Shown here in pieces: positions 18,384 through 27,179 of a DNA stretch of 64,000 nt. Position numbers and translations under genes: made by a program. Origin of the DNA: Gemmatimonadaceae bacterium (GTDB lineage Bacteria; Gemmatimonadota; Gemmatimonadetes; Gemmatimonadales; Gemmatimonadaceae); contig JACDDT010000001.1 in the NCBI GenBank assembly GCA_013816855.1, positions 1-64,000 of the forward strand. The letters are read 5' to 3'. The notes under the pieces were generated by a model that was not told where the DNA came from, searched no databases, and saw only the letters and a list, made by a program, of their open reading frames with translations. The first letter of the stretch is position 1. Each line of letters begins with the position of its first letter.

Positions 18384-21300
18384 TTAGCTGGCCAGGAATA
18401 GTTCGGCGAAGTACTTAGGAACCGACGCCTGATCTCGTCTGAATTCTGTTAGATATTCGGTAAGCAATTGGGTCGCACGCGTAGCTTTTCCCATTGCGAC
18501 GAGCGCTGAAATTAGTGCAAACGCTTCAAAGTCGTTCCAGCCTGAGGCGCGATCCCGCAGATGAATTCTTTCCAGTTCATTGACCATTTCCGAAGCATCC
18601 GAATCGAAGCGTTGCTGGAGAGTAGCGACTCGAACCGCCGTAGCTAGTACCGGCCCTCGGAATGCTGTTTTGACTCCGTCTTGAGCGGCGAGCGCGGGGG
18701 CGATAACAAGCTTTGCTTCCTCGATTTTACCCTCGTTTAGCAGCACACGCGCTTTAAGGTATCGTTCCTGAACGAGAGTAATACTATCTTCCTGCGGAAA
18801 TTCCCAGGCGCTTGCTCTATCCAAATTCCTGCGCGCATCTGAAACTTTGCCTTCGGCCAAATCGAGTCTGATGAGCTGTAACATCAAGTATTTCGCGCGC
18901 ACGTAGAGGCGCCCCGATAACGCAGCTTCGATCGCCTCTTCCAGCAAGTGCCGAGCGTCAGCAAACTTGCCCATTATTCGTAGTGCCGTTGAGCAATTGC
19001 TGAAGTAAAACTGCGTCAGGGAGGGTTGTTTGCTTCGGCGAACAGCGGTAAGTACCTGAGCGATACTCGACAGCGTCAACTCGATATCTCCACGCGCACT
19101 GAAATAAACCATTTCTAGCTCATACTTTAGAATCTCGTCCGAATCTTCCTCGGGCTGAATCGGCGTAACGAGCCTGTAGATCTCGTCCATCGCTTCCGCA
19201 GAATTGATGTCACTCGCCATTTTCATCGCGAGATTCGCCGATCTGATTCGATGCTCGGCGGTGGCAGACGATTCTAGCATGCAATTCATCGCGTTTCTGA
19301 GCGGAAGCGTCAGGTCATCGGAAGATCGCCAAAGTGCATGGTGCATTTGGGTTTCATAGACGTCATGCGCAGTTGTGTCGGGTAGCGCAGCTCGTATTAG
19401 CCCGACAGTCGTGATGACGTCTGTCCATCGATGGGCGATTTGAAACGCTGTGACGGCCAGAGCCAGTACTTCCACCTCCGTTGGCTTTCCGCGACAGTAT
19501 CGTCTTAGTATTGCAAACGCGTCTCCTGCATCACTTGCCAATCCGAGGTCAAGCAGAGACTCCGCGTAGATGCGCCCAACCTGATATGCACGCTCCTCAT
19601 CCCCCGCCTTCTGCCAATGCTGCGCACAGGCCCACAGCAACGCCGTGTCCTGGGTGTTCTCACCCAACTCGCTTTCTAACACCTCGCCCGCCCTTCGGTG
19701 AAGAAAAGCCGCCGCATGGGGATCGAGCTCCTCGACCGCCACCGTCGCAATCAAATCGTGTTTCGGCGCGAGCTTAAAGTCTTTCGATCCCGCAATCGGC
19801 TTCCTCTCCGGTGACAGCATAGACGCCTTCGACAATTCGTTCAGCGCACCCAACAACATGTACGGCTCCTGTTGCAGCATCTTCTCCACCCTTGGCAGTG
19901 TCGAGTTCTCGCCAAGTACCGAGCACGCCTGCAGCAATTGTGTGCCCTCCGAGCTGAGACGTGAGAACCGCTCCCGAATGACTGTCGTAATAGACGGCGG
20001 GATCACGTGCCGCTGCTTCGTCTCAAGCCATTGCTTCACCAGCTCGTGAAGGAAGAACGGGTTCCCATCACCCACCGTTCTGCACCACGCCAGGAATTCT
20101 TCGTCCCCTCTCTCGTTCGTCGCATCGAACATCTCCCGGACGAGCGACGCCGAGGCGTCATTCGAGAGCGGCCTCAAATGATGCGTCACCAGACCTGCAC
20201 GAGTACACGCCTCCAGGAGCGGGTTCTCTCTCAAACGCGAAGTGAACAGCAAGAGCAACTGCTTGTTCGCGGCCCAATCCGCGAGCTGGCCCAGAATTCT
20301 CGCGCTTGCTGCATCGAGCCAGTGCACATCCTCCACGACGAGCATGAGACACTGCTCCTCCGACACCGCATCGATCAAATCGAATATCGCGAGACGTATC
20401 AGCTCAAAAATGCTCTGGGGGTCGAGCTCCATCGCTGACTTCGGCGCGCTCCCGATGTCGAACTGCGTGAGCCGCTGCAGATCCGCCATCGTGTCCGCCG
20501 AACATCCCAGAGCACCGCGCATTTCGCGAAGCTGTGGAACCGCCTCCACGAATACAGATAGCGGTCGCTGTGCGTCGCCGCGCCGGCATGCAACCCGGCG
20601 AACCTGTACTCCCTGCAGCTCTCCGAAATTTCCCAGCTCCACGGCCAAACGGCTTTTTCCAATACCTGCATCGCCCCATAGCAGACAGCAGCGCCCCTTT
20701 CCATCCCGCGCATCGTCGAGCAAGGTAGTGAGGAGATTCATATCCGGCTCCCGCCCGACGAAGATGCTTTCCGCCCTGCTGTTGAACGCGGCTTCCGGCA
20801 TACGTTCGGCGATCCGCTTCCGCATCAGATTCGCAGGAAGTTTGATCTCTCCTGCGGCGACGCCCAGATCCGCGACAAATTGATCTAGCATCGTCACGGC
20901 TTCCCGTTTCGCCCCGCGCATGGCCGAAGCTTCTGCGCGAGCGAGAACTGCTTCCTCGTTGAACGGATCGACTTCCATACATCTGAACGCCAGACGCTCC
21001 ACACGCAGCCAATCGCCTCTGCTTCGCGCGCGCCGGATGTCATTGATAAGCAGTCTGCTCGTCGCGGCGCTTACCTCGTTCCTTTTCGTGTCGAGCCAAC
21101 GGGAAAATTCGTCGGAAAAGGTCGGAGCGTAGCCGGGGAGGAATTGCAGTGACTCGATAGTGCCGATATCACCCGCATCGTGAACAAATAGGACGTCGAG
21201 ATCTGAATTGCGCGCGTCAGCGGGCAAGAGCACGGACTCGCGCGTCGCCTCGAGGGGTACACCGGCCTGCTTGAGCTGGAAGATCGTCTGACGAAGGCGA

Positions 21301-21482
21301 TGCTGTCTCGCGGAGTCAGCGATTCCAGGCCAAAGCGTCTCCGCCAACGTTGTCCGGCCTACCGGCTTCGCCCGCTCGAGAAAAAGATAGAGCGCCGCGG
21401 CGAATAGAATCTCCTGCGACGGCGTGAGCCGAGCGGTAGGCGTAACTATCTCGGCTTTGCCAAGTGCGCGGAGAGCGATCAT
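18384..21482 (-). CDS. SARP/BTAD-type regulator with AAA ATPase and TPR-like C-terminus
   Basis: N-terminal winged-helix/BTAD-like region ('LRQTIFQLKQAGVPLE', 'RRARSRGDWLRVERLAFRCMEVDPFNEEAVLARAEASAMRGAKREAVTMLDQF'), Walker A 'LLWGDAGIGKSRLAVEL', 'LMLVVEDVHWLDAAS'. Confidence 0.88.
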   Translation of the reverse strand: MIALRALGKAEIVTPTARLTPSQEILFAAALYLFLERAKPVGRTTLAETLWPGIADSARQHRLRQTIFQLKQAGVPLEATRESVLLPADARNSDLDVLFVHDAGDIGTIESLQFLPGYAPTFSDEFSRWLDTKRNEVSAATSRLLINDIRRARSRGDWLRVERLAFRCMEVDPFNEEAVLARAEASAMRGAKREAVTMLDQFVADLGVAAGEIKLPANLMRKRIAERMPEAAFNSRAESIFVGREPDMNLLTTLLDDARDGKGRCCLLWGDAGIGKSRLAVELGNFGELQGVQVRRVACRRGDAQRPLSVFVEAVPQLREMRGALGCSADTMADLQRLTQFDIGSAPKSAMELDPQSIFELIRLAIFDLIDAVSEEQCLMLVVEDVHWLDAASARILGQLADWAANKQLLLLFTSRLRENPLLEACTRAGLVTHHLRPLSNDASASLVREMFDATNERGDEEFLAWCRTVGDGNPFFLHELVKQWLETKQRHVIPPSITTVIRERFSRLSSEGTQLLQACSVLGENSTLPRVEKMLQQEPYMLLGALNELSKASMLSPERKPIAGSKDFKLAPKHDLIATVAVEELDPHAAAFLHRRAGEVLESELGENTQDTALLWACAQHWQKAGDEERAYQVGRIYAESLLDLGLASDAGDAFAILRRYCRGKPTEVEVLALAVTAFQIAHRWTDVITTVGLIRAALPDTTAHDVYETQMHHALWRSSDDLTLPLRNAMNCMLESSATAEHRIRSANLAMKMASDINSAEAMDEIYRLVTPIQPEEDSDEILKYELEMVYFSARGDIELTLSSIAQVLTAVRRSKQPSLTQFYFSNCSTALRIMGKFADARHLLEEAIEAALSGRLYVRAKYLMLQLIRLDLAEGKVSDARRNLDRASAWEFPQEDSITLVQERYLKARVLLNEGKIEEAKLVIAPALAAQDGVKTAFRGPVLATAVRVATLQQRFDSDASEMVNELERIHLRDRASGWNDFEAFALISALVAMGKATRATQLLTEYLTEFRRDQASVPKYFAELFLAS

Positions 21483-21570
21483 TAGATGATTACCGCGAGA
21501 AGATTGCCATAGCAGCGTCAGCGCACCGTCAGAATGAAATGACGGTGCGGTAAATCGATTATGTCAGCAC

Positions 21571-21599
21571 AAAAAGAAACCCGCCAGTGACGGCGGGTT
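21571..21599 (-). terminator. Rho-independent terminator for the BsuPI-like gene (minus strand)
   Basis: AACCCGCC/GGCGGGTT stem (21578-21585/21592-21599) followed on the minus strand by TTCTTTTT. Confidence 0.75.
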
Positions 21600-21637
21600 G
21601 ATTATAAAAGTTTACGCGCAACGGAAGAGCTATAGAA

Positions 21638-22114
21638 CTACGGGAGAACGAACTCCACGCTCGTTTCCACCGGATGATTCTGGCTGCGCAGCGTTGCGAT
21701 CGCGGTGTACGTACCGCGAAGTCCCTTCGTGTTCCAACGCTCCGCGAAGACGGTCTCCTCTCGTCCCTTCAGCAGCTTGTTGCGAATCGCCTGCGTGAAC
21801 ATTCTGCCGCTGCTCCATCTCCACACTTCCTTGCCGCTGTCGTCGAGCACCACGAACTCGTGCGTCTGACCGTTCGCGAAACGCAGCTCGATCATTTTCT
21901 TCGTGTTGTTGCCCACGTGCAGCGCGAAGTTCACCGACTCTTCGTTCACGTCGCGCGCATTCACGTTTACATCGAGCGTCGTGCCGAGCGCATCGACGGT
22001 TTTCGTCGTGCGATGCTTGGTCGTTTTCACTGCGTCATCGCGCGTGAACGAACCGCGCGCAAATGCGACGGACGCTGCAACCAAAAGTGGGAGGATCAAT
22101 CGGTTCGGCAACAA
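21638..22114 (-). CDS. Secreted BsuPI-domain (intracellular proteinase inhibitor-like) protein
   Basis: Signal-peptide-like N-terminus; 'VNFALHVGNNTKKMIELRFANGQTHEFVVLDDSGKEVWRWSSGRMFTQAI'. Confidence 0.75.
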   Translation of the reverse strand: MLPNRLILPLLVAASVAFARGSFTRDDAVKTTKHRTTKTVDALGTTLDVNVNARDVNEESVNFALHVGNNTKKMIELRFANGQTHEFVVLDDSGKEVWRWSSGRMFTQAIRNKLLKGREETVFAERWNTKGLRGTYTAIATLRSQNHPVETSVEFVLP

Positions 22115-22374
22115 ATTCAGCTACTCGGCGCGGGAACGTTTGGTGAAGATGGGCAGGTCTCACATTCGTGAGTAGCCCAACTTATCTACATATTGACGAC
22201 CGGTCAAGAACGAACGTCACGCAAACCCGCCTGTGATCAGCACTTACACACTCATCACAAATATGACTTTCATTCGGGGGCTGTTCGCACCAAGTGGAAA
22301 ACATGTCGATAAATATTCGGCTCCTCTCACGACAAAATCGGCCCTCAATCGCCTCCGTATCACCATCCCAGCGT

Positions 22375-22396
22375 GCTTGTGAAAAATATCACAAGC
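22375..22396. promoter_or_regulatory. CRP/FNR-family-like binding site upstream of the ATP synthase operon
   Basis: GCTTGTGA-AAAATA-TCACAAGC: perfect 8-bp arms containing TGTGA-N6-TCACA. Confidence 0.7.
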
Positions 22397-22414
22397 AAAT
22401 AAATTTACACTTGG

Positions 22415-22684
22415 ATGATTGATCAGAACCGGAGCGACGGGAACAACAAGTCTCTCTCCGGCAACGACTTCGCCGGGGCCGGCATCCAGTTCGCCGCCTC
22501 GCTGGTTCTCTTCATATTCCTCGGCAGTTGGCTCGATAAGCGCTACGGAACGAGCCCGCTTTTCATTCTCATCGGTGCGCTGGTCGGCGGTGGCGGCTCG
22601 TTCTACAGTCTCTACCGGAAGATCAACTCGGTTCAGAAAGCGGACGACGAGGAGAGGCGAAAAGCCAGGGAGCAGGGCCGTTGA
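22415..22684 (+). CDS. atpZ: AtpZ/AtpI-type ATP synthase accessory membrane protein
   Basis: 'GAGIQFAASLVLFIFLGSWLDKRYGTSPLFILIGALVGGGGSFYSLYRKI'; directly upstream of atp genes. Confidence 0.8.
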   Translation: MIDQNRSDGNNKSLSGNDFAGAGIQFAASLVLFIFLGSWLDKRYGTSPLFILIGALVGGGGSFYSLYRKINSVQKADDEERRKAREQGR

Positions 22685-23040
22685 TCAGATTCATCGCGGC
22701 GGCGCTCATCCTGATCGGGGTGCTGGGCCTGATTCTCGCTCGGGTTTTCCCGGGCGCGGAAGCGCTGAAGGCGATCGAGATAAGCGCTGCAGTGGCGTTC
22801 GTTATTCAAGTGTTGACGTTCCGGGCAGTCGTTCCACCAAAGGGACGCCCGGATTTGCCAGGCGGGATGCTGATGAGATGGGGAGCGGGGGCGGTCGTGA
22901 GACTGTTCTCGCTGTTGTTATACGGACTGGTCGCGACGAAGCTTCTCGGATTGCCGGCGGCGCCGGCGCTGGTGAGTCTCGCGGCTTTCTTTTTCGTAAC
23001 GATGCTGGCCGAACCATTGATGCTGACGAATGCAAGCTAA
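22681..23040 (+). CDS. AtpI-like small membrane protein
   Basis: Four hydrophobic segments; between atpZ and atpB with start/stop overlaps. Confidence 0.6.
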   Translation: MIRFIAAALILIGVLGLILARVFPGAEALKAIEISAAVAFVIQVLTFRAVVPPKGRPDLPGGMLMRWGAGAVVRLFSLLLYGLVATKLLGLPAAPALVSLAAFFFVTMLAEPLMLTNAS

Positions 23041-23878
23041 AGTAGACATCATTACGCCCCACATCACTGACGCTCACGCGCTCGACCTGCCGTGCTTGAA
23101 GACGGGATGGGTTTGCGAGCACGAGCTGCCGAGGTGGGATCCGATCCACATCGGAAGAATGGCGCTCGACATCTCCCCCACGAAGCACGTCGTGATGCTC
23201 TGGGTCGCTGCGTTCATTTCCCTCACGCTGATGCTCATCGCCACCCGCGCGCATCACAAGGCGGCGGCTGACGGACGCCCCGCCAAGGGCGGACTCGCCA
23301 ACGGGCTCGAGGCGATGGTGCTCTACATCCGCCAGGAAGTGATCATCCCGAACGTCGGGCACCACGGCAACGGCTATGTGCCGTTCCTGCTTACGATCTT
23401 CTTTTTTATTCTCTTCGCAAATCTGCTCGGCCTCGTTCCGTATGGCTCGACGGCAACGGGCAACATCTCCGTTACCGCGACGCTGGCGGTCCTCTCCTTC
23501 ATTACGATCGAGCTCGCCGGCATCAAGGCGCAGGGCTGGGGCTACATCAAGACGATCGTCTACTGGCCGAGCGACATGTCGCTGGGCATGAAGCTTTTCA
23601 TCTCGCCGATTCTCACGCCGATCGAGATGCTTGGGAAGTTCACCAAGCCGTTCGCGCTGGCGATTCGTCTTTTCGCGAACATGACGGCCGGTCACGTCGT
23701 CGTTCTGGCGCTCATCTCGCTCATCTTCACGTTCGGCAGCTGGTTCATCGCCGGCCTGCCGGTGGCGATGGCGTTCGGCATCATGGCGATCGAGCTGTTC
23801 GTCGCATTTTTGCAGGCGTTCGTCTTCACGCTGCTGACCAGTGTCTTCATCGGTCTGATTCGCGAGGGCGCACACTAG
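23030..23878 (+). CDS. atpB: F-type ATP synthase subunit a
   Basis: 'FLLTIFFFILFANLLGLVPYGSTATGNISVTATLAVLSF', 'KPFALAIRLFANMTAGHVV'. Confidence 0.96.
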   Translation: MQAKVDIITPHITDAHALDLPCLKTGWVCEHELPRWDPIHIGRMALDISPTKHVVMLWVAAFISLTLMLIATRAHHKAAADGRPAKGGLANGLEAMVLYIRQEVIIPNVGHHGNGYVPFLLTIFFFILFANLLGLVPYGSTATGNISVTATLAVLSFITIELAGIKAQGWGYIKTIVYWPSDMSLGMKLFISPILTPIEMLGKFTKPFALAIRLFANMTAGHVVVLALISLIFTFGSWFIAGLPVAMAFGIMAIELFVAFLQAFVFTLLTSVFIGLIREGAH

Positions 23879-24019
23879 CGCGGGGCCTGCTCACCACCGC
23901 GTCGGTATCCGGCTGAGTGGCCGGGGAAATCCGTTGGAGTTTGGAAGAGCTCCGATGACGGAATGCAGTCGCAGGATTGCGAGCGTGTTATTCAACGGTT
24001 TCACGATGGAGATTTTCAA

Positions 24020-24295
24020 ATGACGATTCTTCCGCTTTTGCAGGCTGCAGGAAACTTCTCGCGCGAGTACACGGGCGCGTGGGGAATGCTCGGAGCCGGG
24101 ATCGGCGCCGGACTGGCGACGATCGGAGCCGGCATCGGCATCGGCCGTCTCGCCGGCCAGGCGATGGACGGAATGGCGCGCCAGCCCGAGATGGCTGCAC
24201 GCATTCAGACGGGCGCGATCATTTTCGCCGCGCTCATCGAAGGTGTCGCACTGTTCGCAGTCGTTATCGCGTTCCTGATTCAGGGAAAGTTCTAA
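24020..24295 (+). CDS. atpE: F-type ATP synthase subunit c
   Basis: 'GAGIGAGLATIGAGIGIGRLAGQAMDGMARQPEM', 'AALIEGVALFAVVIAFLI'; the IEGVALF context looks H+-type rather than Na+-type. Confidence 0.96.
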   Translation: MTILPLLQAAGNFSREYTGAWGMLGAGIGAGLATIGAGIGIGRLAGQAMDGMARQPEMAARIQTGAIIFAALIEGVALFAVVIAFLIQGKF

Positions 24296-24369
24296 GCTCC
24301 ACCGAATGACGGGTGAGGCCGCGCTCCAAGCGCGGCCGACCCCGGAGTCTTACAATCAATCCGACCGCA

Positions 24370-24972
24370 ATGCACAACCTGATTCTTCTCCTCCAATCTG
24401 TTCCTGAAGAAGCGACGCCGAAGGCGAATCTCCTTTCGCCCAACGGTGGTCTGATGTTCTGGACCCTCATCGTCTTCCTCATTCTTTTTTTCGTTCTCGG
24501 AAAGTTTGTCTTCCCGAAAATCACCGCCGCCGTCGAGGCGCGTGAAAAGGCGCTCGAGGACGCGATCGAGGGTGCGAAGCGCGACCGCGAGGAAGCGGCG
24601 AAGTATCTCGATGAGCAGCGCGCCGCAATCGAAACCGCGCGCAACGATGCGCAGAAAATTCTCGCCGAAGGCAGATCGACTGGCGAGAAGCTCCGCACCG
24701 AGATGATGGAAGAGACTCGCGTGCAGCAGCAGGACATGCTCGACCGTGCCCGCCGCGAGATCGAAGCGGAGCGCAACCGCGCCATCGCGGAGATGAGACG
24801 CGAGGCGGTCGATCTCGCAATTGCAGGCGCATCGCGCGTGATCGAGAAAAATCTCGACCAGAAGTCGAACCGCGACATCGTCGAGAAGTTTCTCTCTTCG
24901 ATTCCAACCGCAGGCGCAGTGGGCGAAGCGAAGAAGAGCGAGGCTGATTCCTCGCCGTACGCGGACGCCTGA
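24370..24972 (+). CDS. atpF: F-type ATP synthase subunit b
   Basis: Single N-terminal TM then a long charged coiled coil; position in operon. Confidence 0.93.
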   Translation: MHNLILLLQSVPEEATPKANLLSPNGGLMFWTLIVFLILFFVLGKFVFPKITAAVEAREKALEDAIEGAKRDREEAAKYLDEQRAAIETARNDAQKILAEGRSTGEKLRTEMMEETRVQQQDMLDRARREIEAERNRAIAEMRREAVDLAIAGASRVIEKNLDQKSNRDIVEKFLSSIPTAGAVGEAKKSEADSSPYADA

Positions 24973-25520
24973 TGCGCGATTCCACAATCGCACGGAATTA
25001 CGCCGAAACGCTCATCTCGCTCGCCGACAAGGCGGGGGATCGTGAGGGCTGGGGCAAAACGGTGCAGGGCATCGCGGACGCGATCCAGAGCGACATCAAG
25101 CTCCGCCAATTTCTGGAATCGCCGCGCATCTCGGAGACGGAGAAATCGGCCGTGCTCGGGAAAGCGTTCGGCGACAAGGTGCCAGCCATATTTTTGCGCT
25201 TTCTCCAGATCCTGGTGACGAAGCGGAGGCAGATGCTCATTCCAGAGATCGCGATCGAGTACAACGACATTCTCGATCAGTCGGAATCCCGCGTCCACGC
25301 CAACGTCACCGTGGCGCAGCCGCCGATGGACGGCGACGAGAAGAGCATCGGTGATCAGCTCAGCCGCGTGCTCGGCAAGCGGGTGATTCCGCACTTCAGT
25401 GTGAACCCGGCGATTCTTGGCGGGATCATCGTGAAGGTTGGAGATACGGTCATGGATGGATCGCTGCGCCGACGGTTGCACCGGCTGCGGTGGCAGATCA
25501 CGAGGCGGGTTTCGGAGTAA
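24972..25520 (+). CDS. atpH: F-type ATP synthase subunit delta
   Basis: 'STIARNYAETLISLADKAG', 'NPAILGGIIVKVGDTVMDGSLRRRLHRLR'. Confidence 0.95.
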   Translation: MRDSTIARNYAETLISLADKAGDREGWGKTVQGIADAIQSDIKLRQFLESPRISETEKSAVLGKAFGDKVPAIFLRFLQILVTKRRQMLIPEIAIEYNDILDQSESRVHANVTVAQPPMDGDEKSIGDQLSRVLGKRVIPHFSVNPAILGGIIVKVGDTVMDGSLRRRLHRLRWQITRRVSE

Positions 25521-25533
25521 GGGGAGATCTTTA

Positions 25534-25596
25534 ACTACCACTGAAGAAAAGCCGGCCTGGGGCTGTGGGCGGAGCGGCTTGTGGCTGCGGGCCTCG
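25534..25596 (+). repeat. Second copy of the dispersed repeat seen at 6800-6862
   Basis: AACTAC...CCGGCCTGGGGCTGTGGGCGGAGCGGCTTGTGGCTGCGGGCCTCG versus AACTAC...CCGGCCTGGGGCTTTGGGCGGAGCGGCTTTTTGGCTTCGGGCCTCG. Confidence 0.8.
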
Positions 25597-25615
25597 AATT
25601 GAAGAGTCGAATTAT

Positions 25616-25641
25616 AGAACCCGGGAACGGGTTCTTTTTTT
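25616..25641 (+). terminator. Rho-independent terminator after atpH
   Basis: AGAACCCG-GGAA-CGGGTTCT followed by a T run. Confidence 0.88.
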
Positions 25642-25772
25642 GTGCTTAACCGGCGCTAAAGGGTTGGCGCTTCGCCCCGGCAGGGCTACCATCCCCTGGC
25701 CGAATTCATAAGTTTTCTAACAACACTCGGAGCGGTCCGTCCCCGCTCCGGCACCACTATTCCGGAGGTTCT

Positions 25773-27179
25773 ATGAGACTACGATCTCTCGCGGTCTCTC
25801 TTTCGTTCCTCGCCGCCGCGAATGTGCACGCTCAGGGGCGTGCGATTCAGCCGAAGGCGACCGGTGAAGTCCGCATCGATTATACAGAGGAAACTCTGCC
25901 GAACGGACTTCACGTCATCTACCACGTCGACCGCACCACTCCGGTGGCGGCAGTACTCCTATGGTATAACGTAGGTTCGAAGGTCGAGGCTCCGGGCAAG
26001 ACCGGCTTCGCGCACCTATTCGAGCACATGATGTTCCAGGGATCTAAAAACGTTTCCAAAACCGGCCACTTCTCACTGCTTGAAGCTGCAGGCGGGCGCG
26101 GCGGAAGCGACATCAACGGAACGACGAGCAACGATCGCACGAACTATTTCGAGCAGCTTCCGTCGAACCAGGTCGAGCTTGCGCTTTGGCTCGAGGCGGA
26201 TCGCATGGGTACACTCACTGAGACGCTGACGCAGGAGAAGCTCGACAACCAGCGCGAGGTGGTGAAGAACGAGCGCCGCCAGAGTCTCGACAACCAGCCT
26301 TACGGAACGCGCTTCGAGAGACTCGAAGAAGCGCTGTATCCGGCAGGCCATCCGTATCATCACGACGTGATCGGCTCGATGGCCGATCTGTCCGCGGCAA
26401 CGCGCGAAGACGTGACGGGCTTCTTCAAGACTTACTACGCGCCGAACAATGCAGTGCTGGTTGTCGCAGGGGACATCGACGTTCCACAGGTCAAGTCTCT
26501 GGTCAGAAAATATTTTGCGCCGATTCCTCGCGGACCCGCAGTTCCCGGGCTCGCGAACATGACCCTTCCGCCGATCGTCGGCGTCGAGCATCGCGAAGTC
26601 GTGAACGACTCCCTCGCCGTTGCTCCGGCCATTTACATCGGCTTTCGCGTTCCAGCTGCCACCGACGCTCGCGCGGCGCAGGTTTCGCTGCTGGGCGACG
26701 TAATCGGTAGTGGAAAATCTTCACGTTTGTACGAAGCGCTCGTGCGCACGCAGAAAGCGACGCAGGCATTCTCATTCAATTGGGGAATGTCCACCGGGGC
26801 CGACATGCTCATCCTCGGCGCAGTGGGAGCGCCCGGGAGCAGCGCAGATTCTCTCGAGAAGGCGCTTATGACCCAGCTCGCGTCGATGAATGGAAACTTC
26901 ACGCAAGCCGAGCTCGATCGCGCGAAGGCCGCCGAGCGCTTTGCGTTTGTGAACGGCCTCCAGACGACAGGCGGATTCGGCGGTCAAGCCGATCGTCTCG
27001 CTGAAGGATGGACGTTTTTCCACGACCCGAACCACGTCAACAAATACTTGCCGGAGATCAACGCGGTCACGCTCGCCCAGCTCAACGCGCTGGCGCGGGA
27101 GCGGCTGGTGCCAGTCAATCGCGCCACGATCGTGTTCGTGCCGGCGCGGAAATCTCCGTCAGCTCCGAGGACGAAATAG
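25773..27179 (+). CDS. M16 family zinc metallopeptidase (catalytic)
   Basis: HxxEH motif in 'KTGFAHLFEHMMFQGSKNV'; signal peptide; GGAGG Shine-Dalgarno. Confidence 0.95.
   Translation: MRLRSLAVSLSFLAAANVHAQGRAIQPKATGEVRIDYTEETLPNGLHVIYHVDRTTPVAAVLLWYNVGSKVEAPGKTGFAHLFEHMMFQGSKNVSKTGHFSLLEAAGGRGGSDINGTTSNDRTNYFEQLPSNQVELALWLEADRMGTLTETLTQEKLDNQREVVKNERRQSLDNQPYGTRFERLEEALYPAGHPYHHDVIGSMADLSAATREDVTGFFKTYYAPNNAVLVVAGDIDVPQVKSLVRKYFAPIPRGPAVPGLANMTLPPIVGVEHREVVNDSLAVAPAIYIGFRVPAATDARAAQVSLLGDVIGSGKSSRLYEALVRTQKATQAFSFNWGMSTGADMLILGAVGAPGSSADSLEKALMTQLASMNGNFTQAELDRAKAAERFAFVNGLQTTGGFGGQADRLAEGWTFFHDPNHVNKYLPEINAVTLAQLNALARERLVPVNRATIVFVPARKSPSAPRTK

Noticed and set aside
22232-22259. Third CRP-like site (TGTGA...TCACA)
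   Set aside because: Half-sites are 18 nt apart, not 6; probably coincidental.
22802-23875. Antisense ORF (357 aa) opposite atpB
   Set aside because: Composition dominated by D/E/R/H from the reverse complement of hydrophobic codons; overlaps well-supported atpB.
24264-25541. Long antisense ORF (425 aa) across atpF/atpH
   Set aside because: High-GC antisense artefact; arginine/low-complexity composition, and the opposite strand carries recognisable ATP synthase genes.
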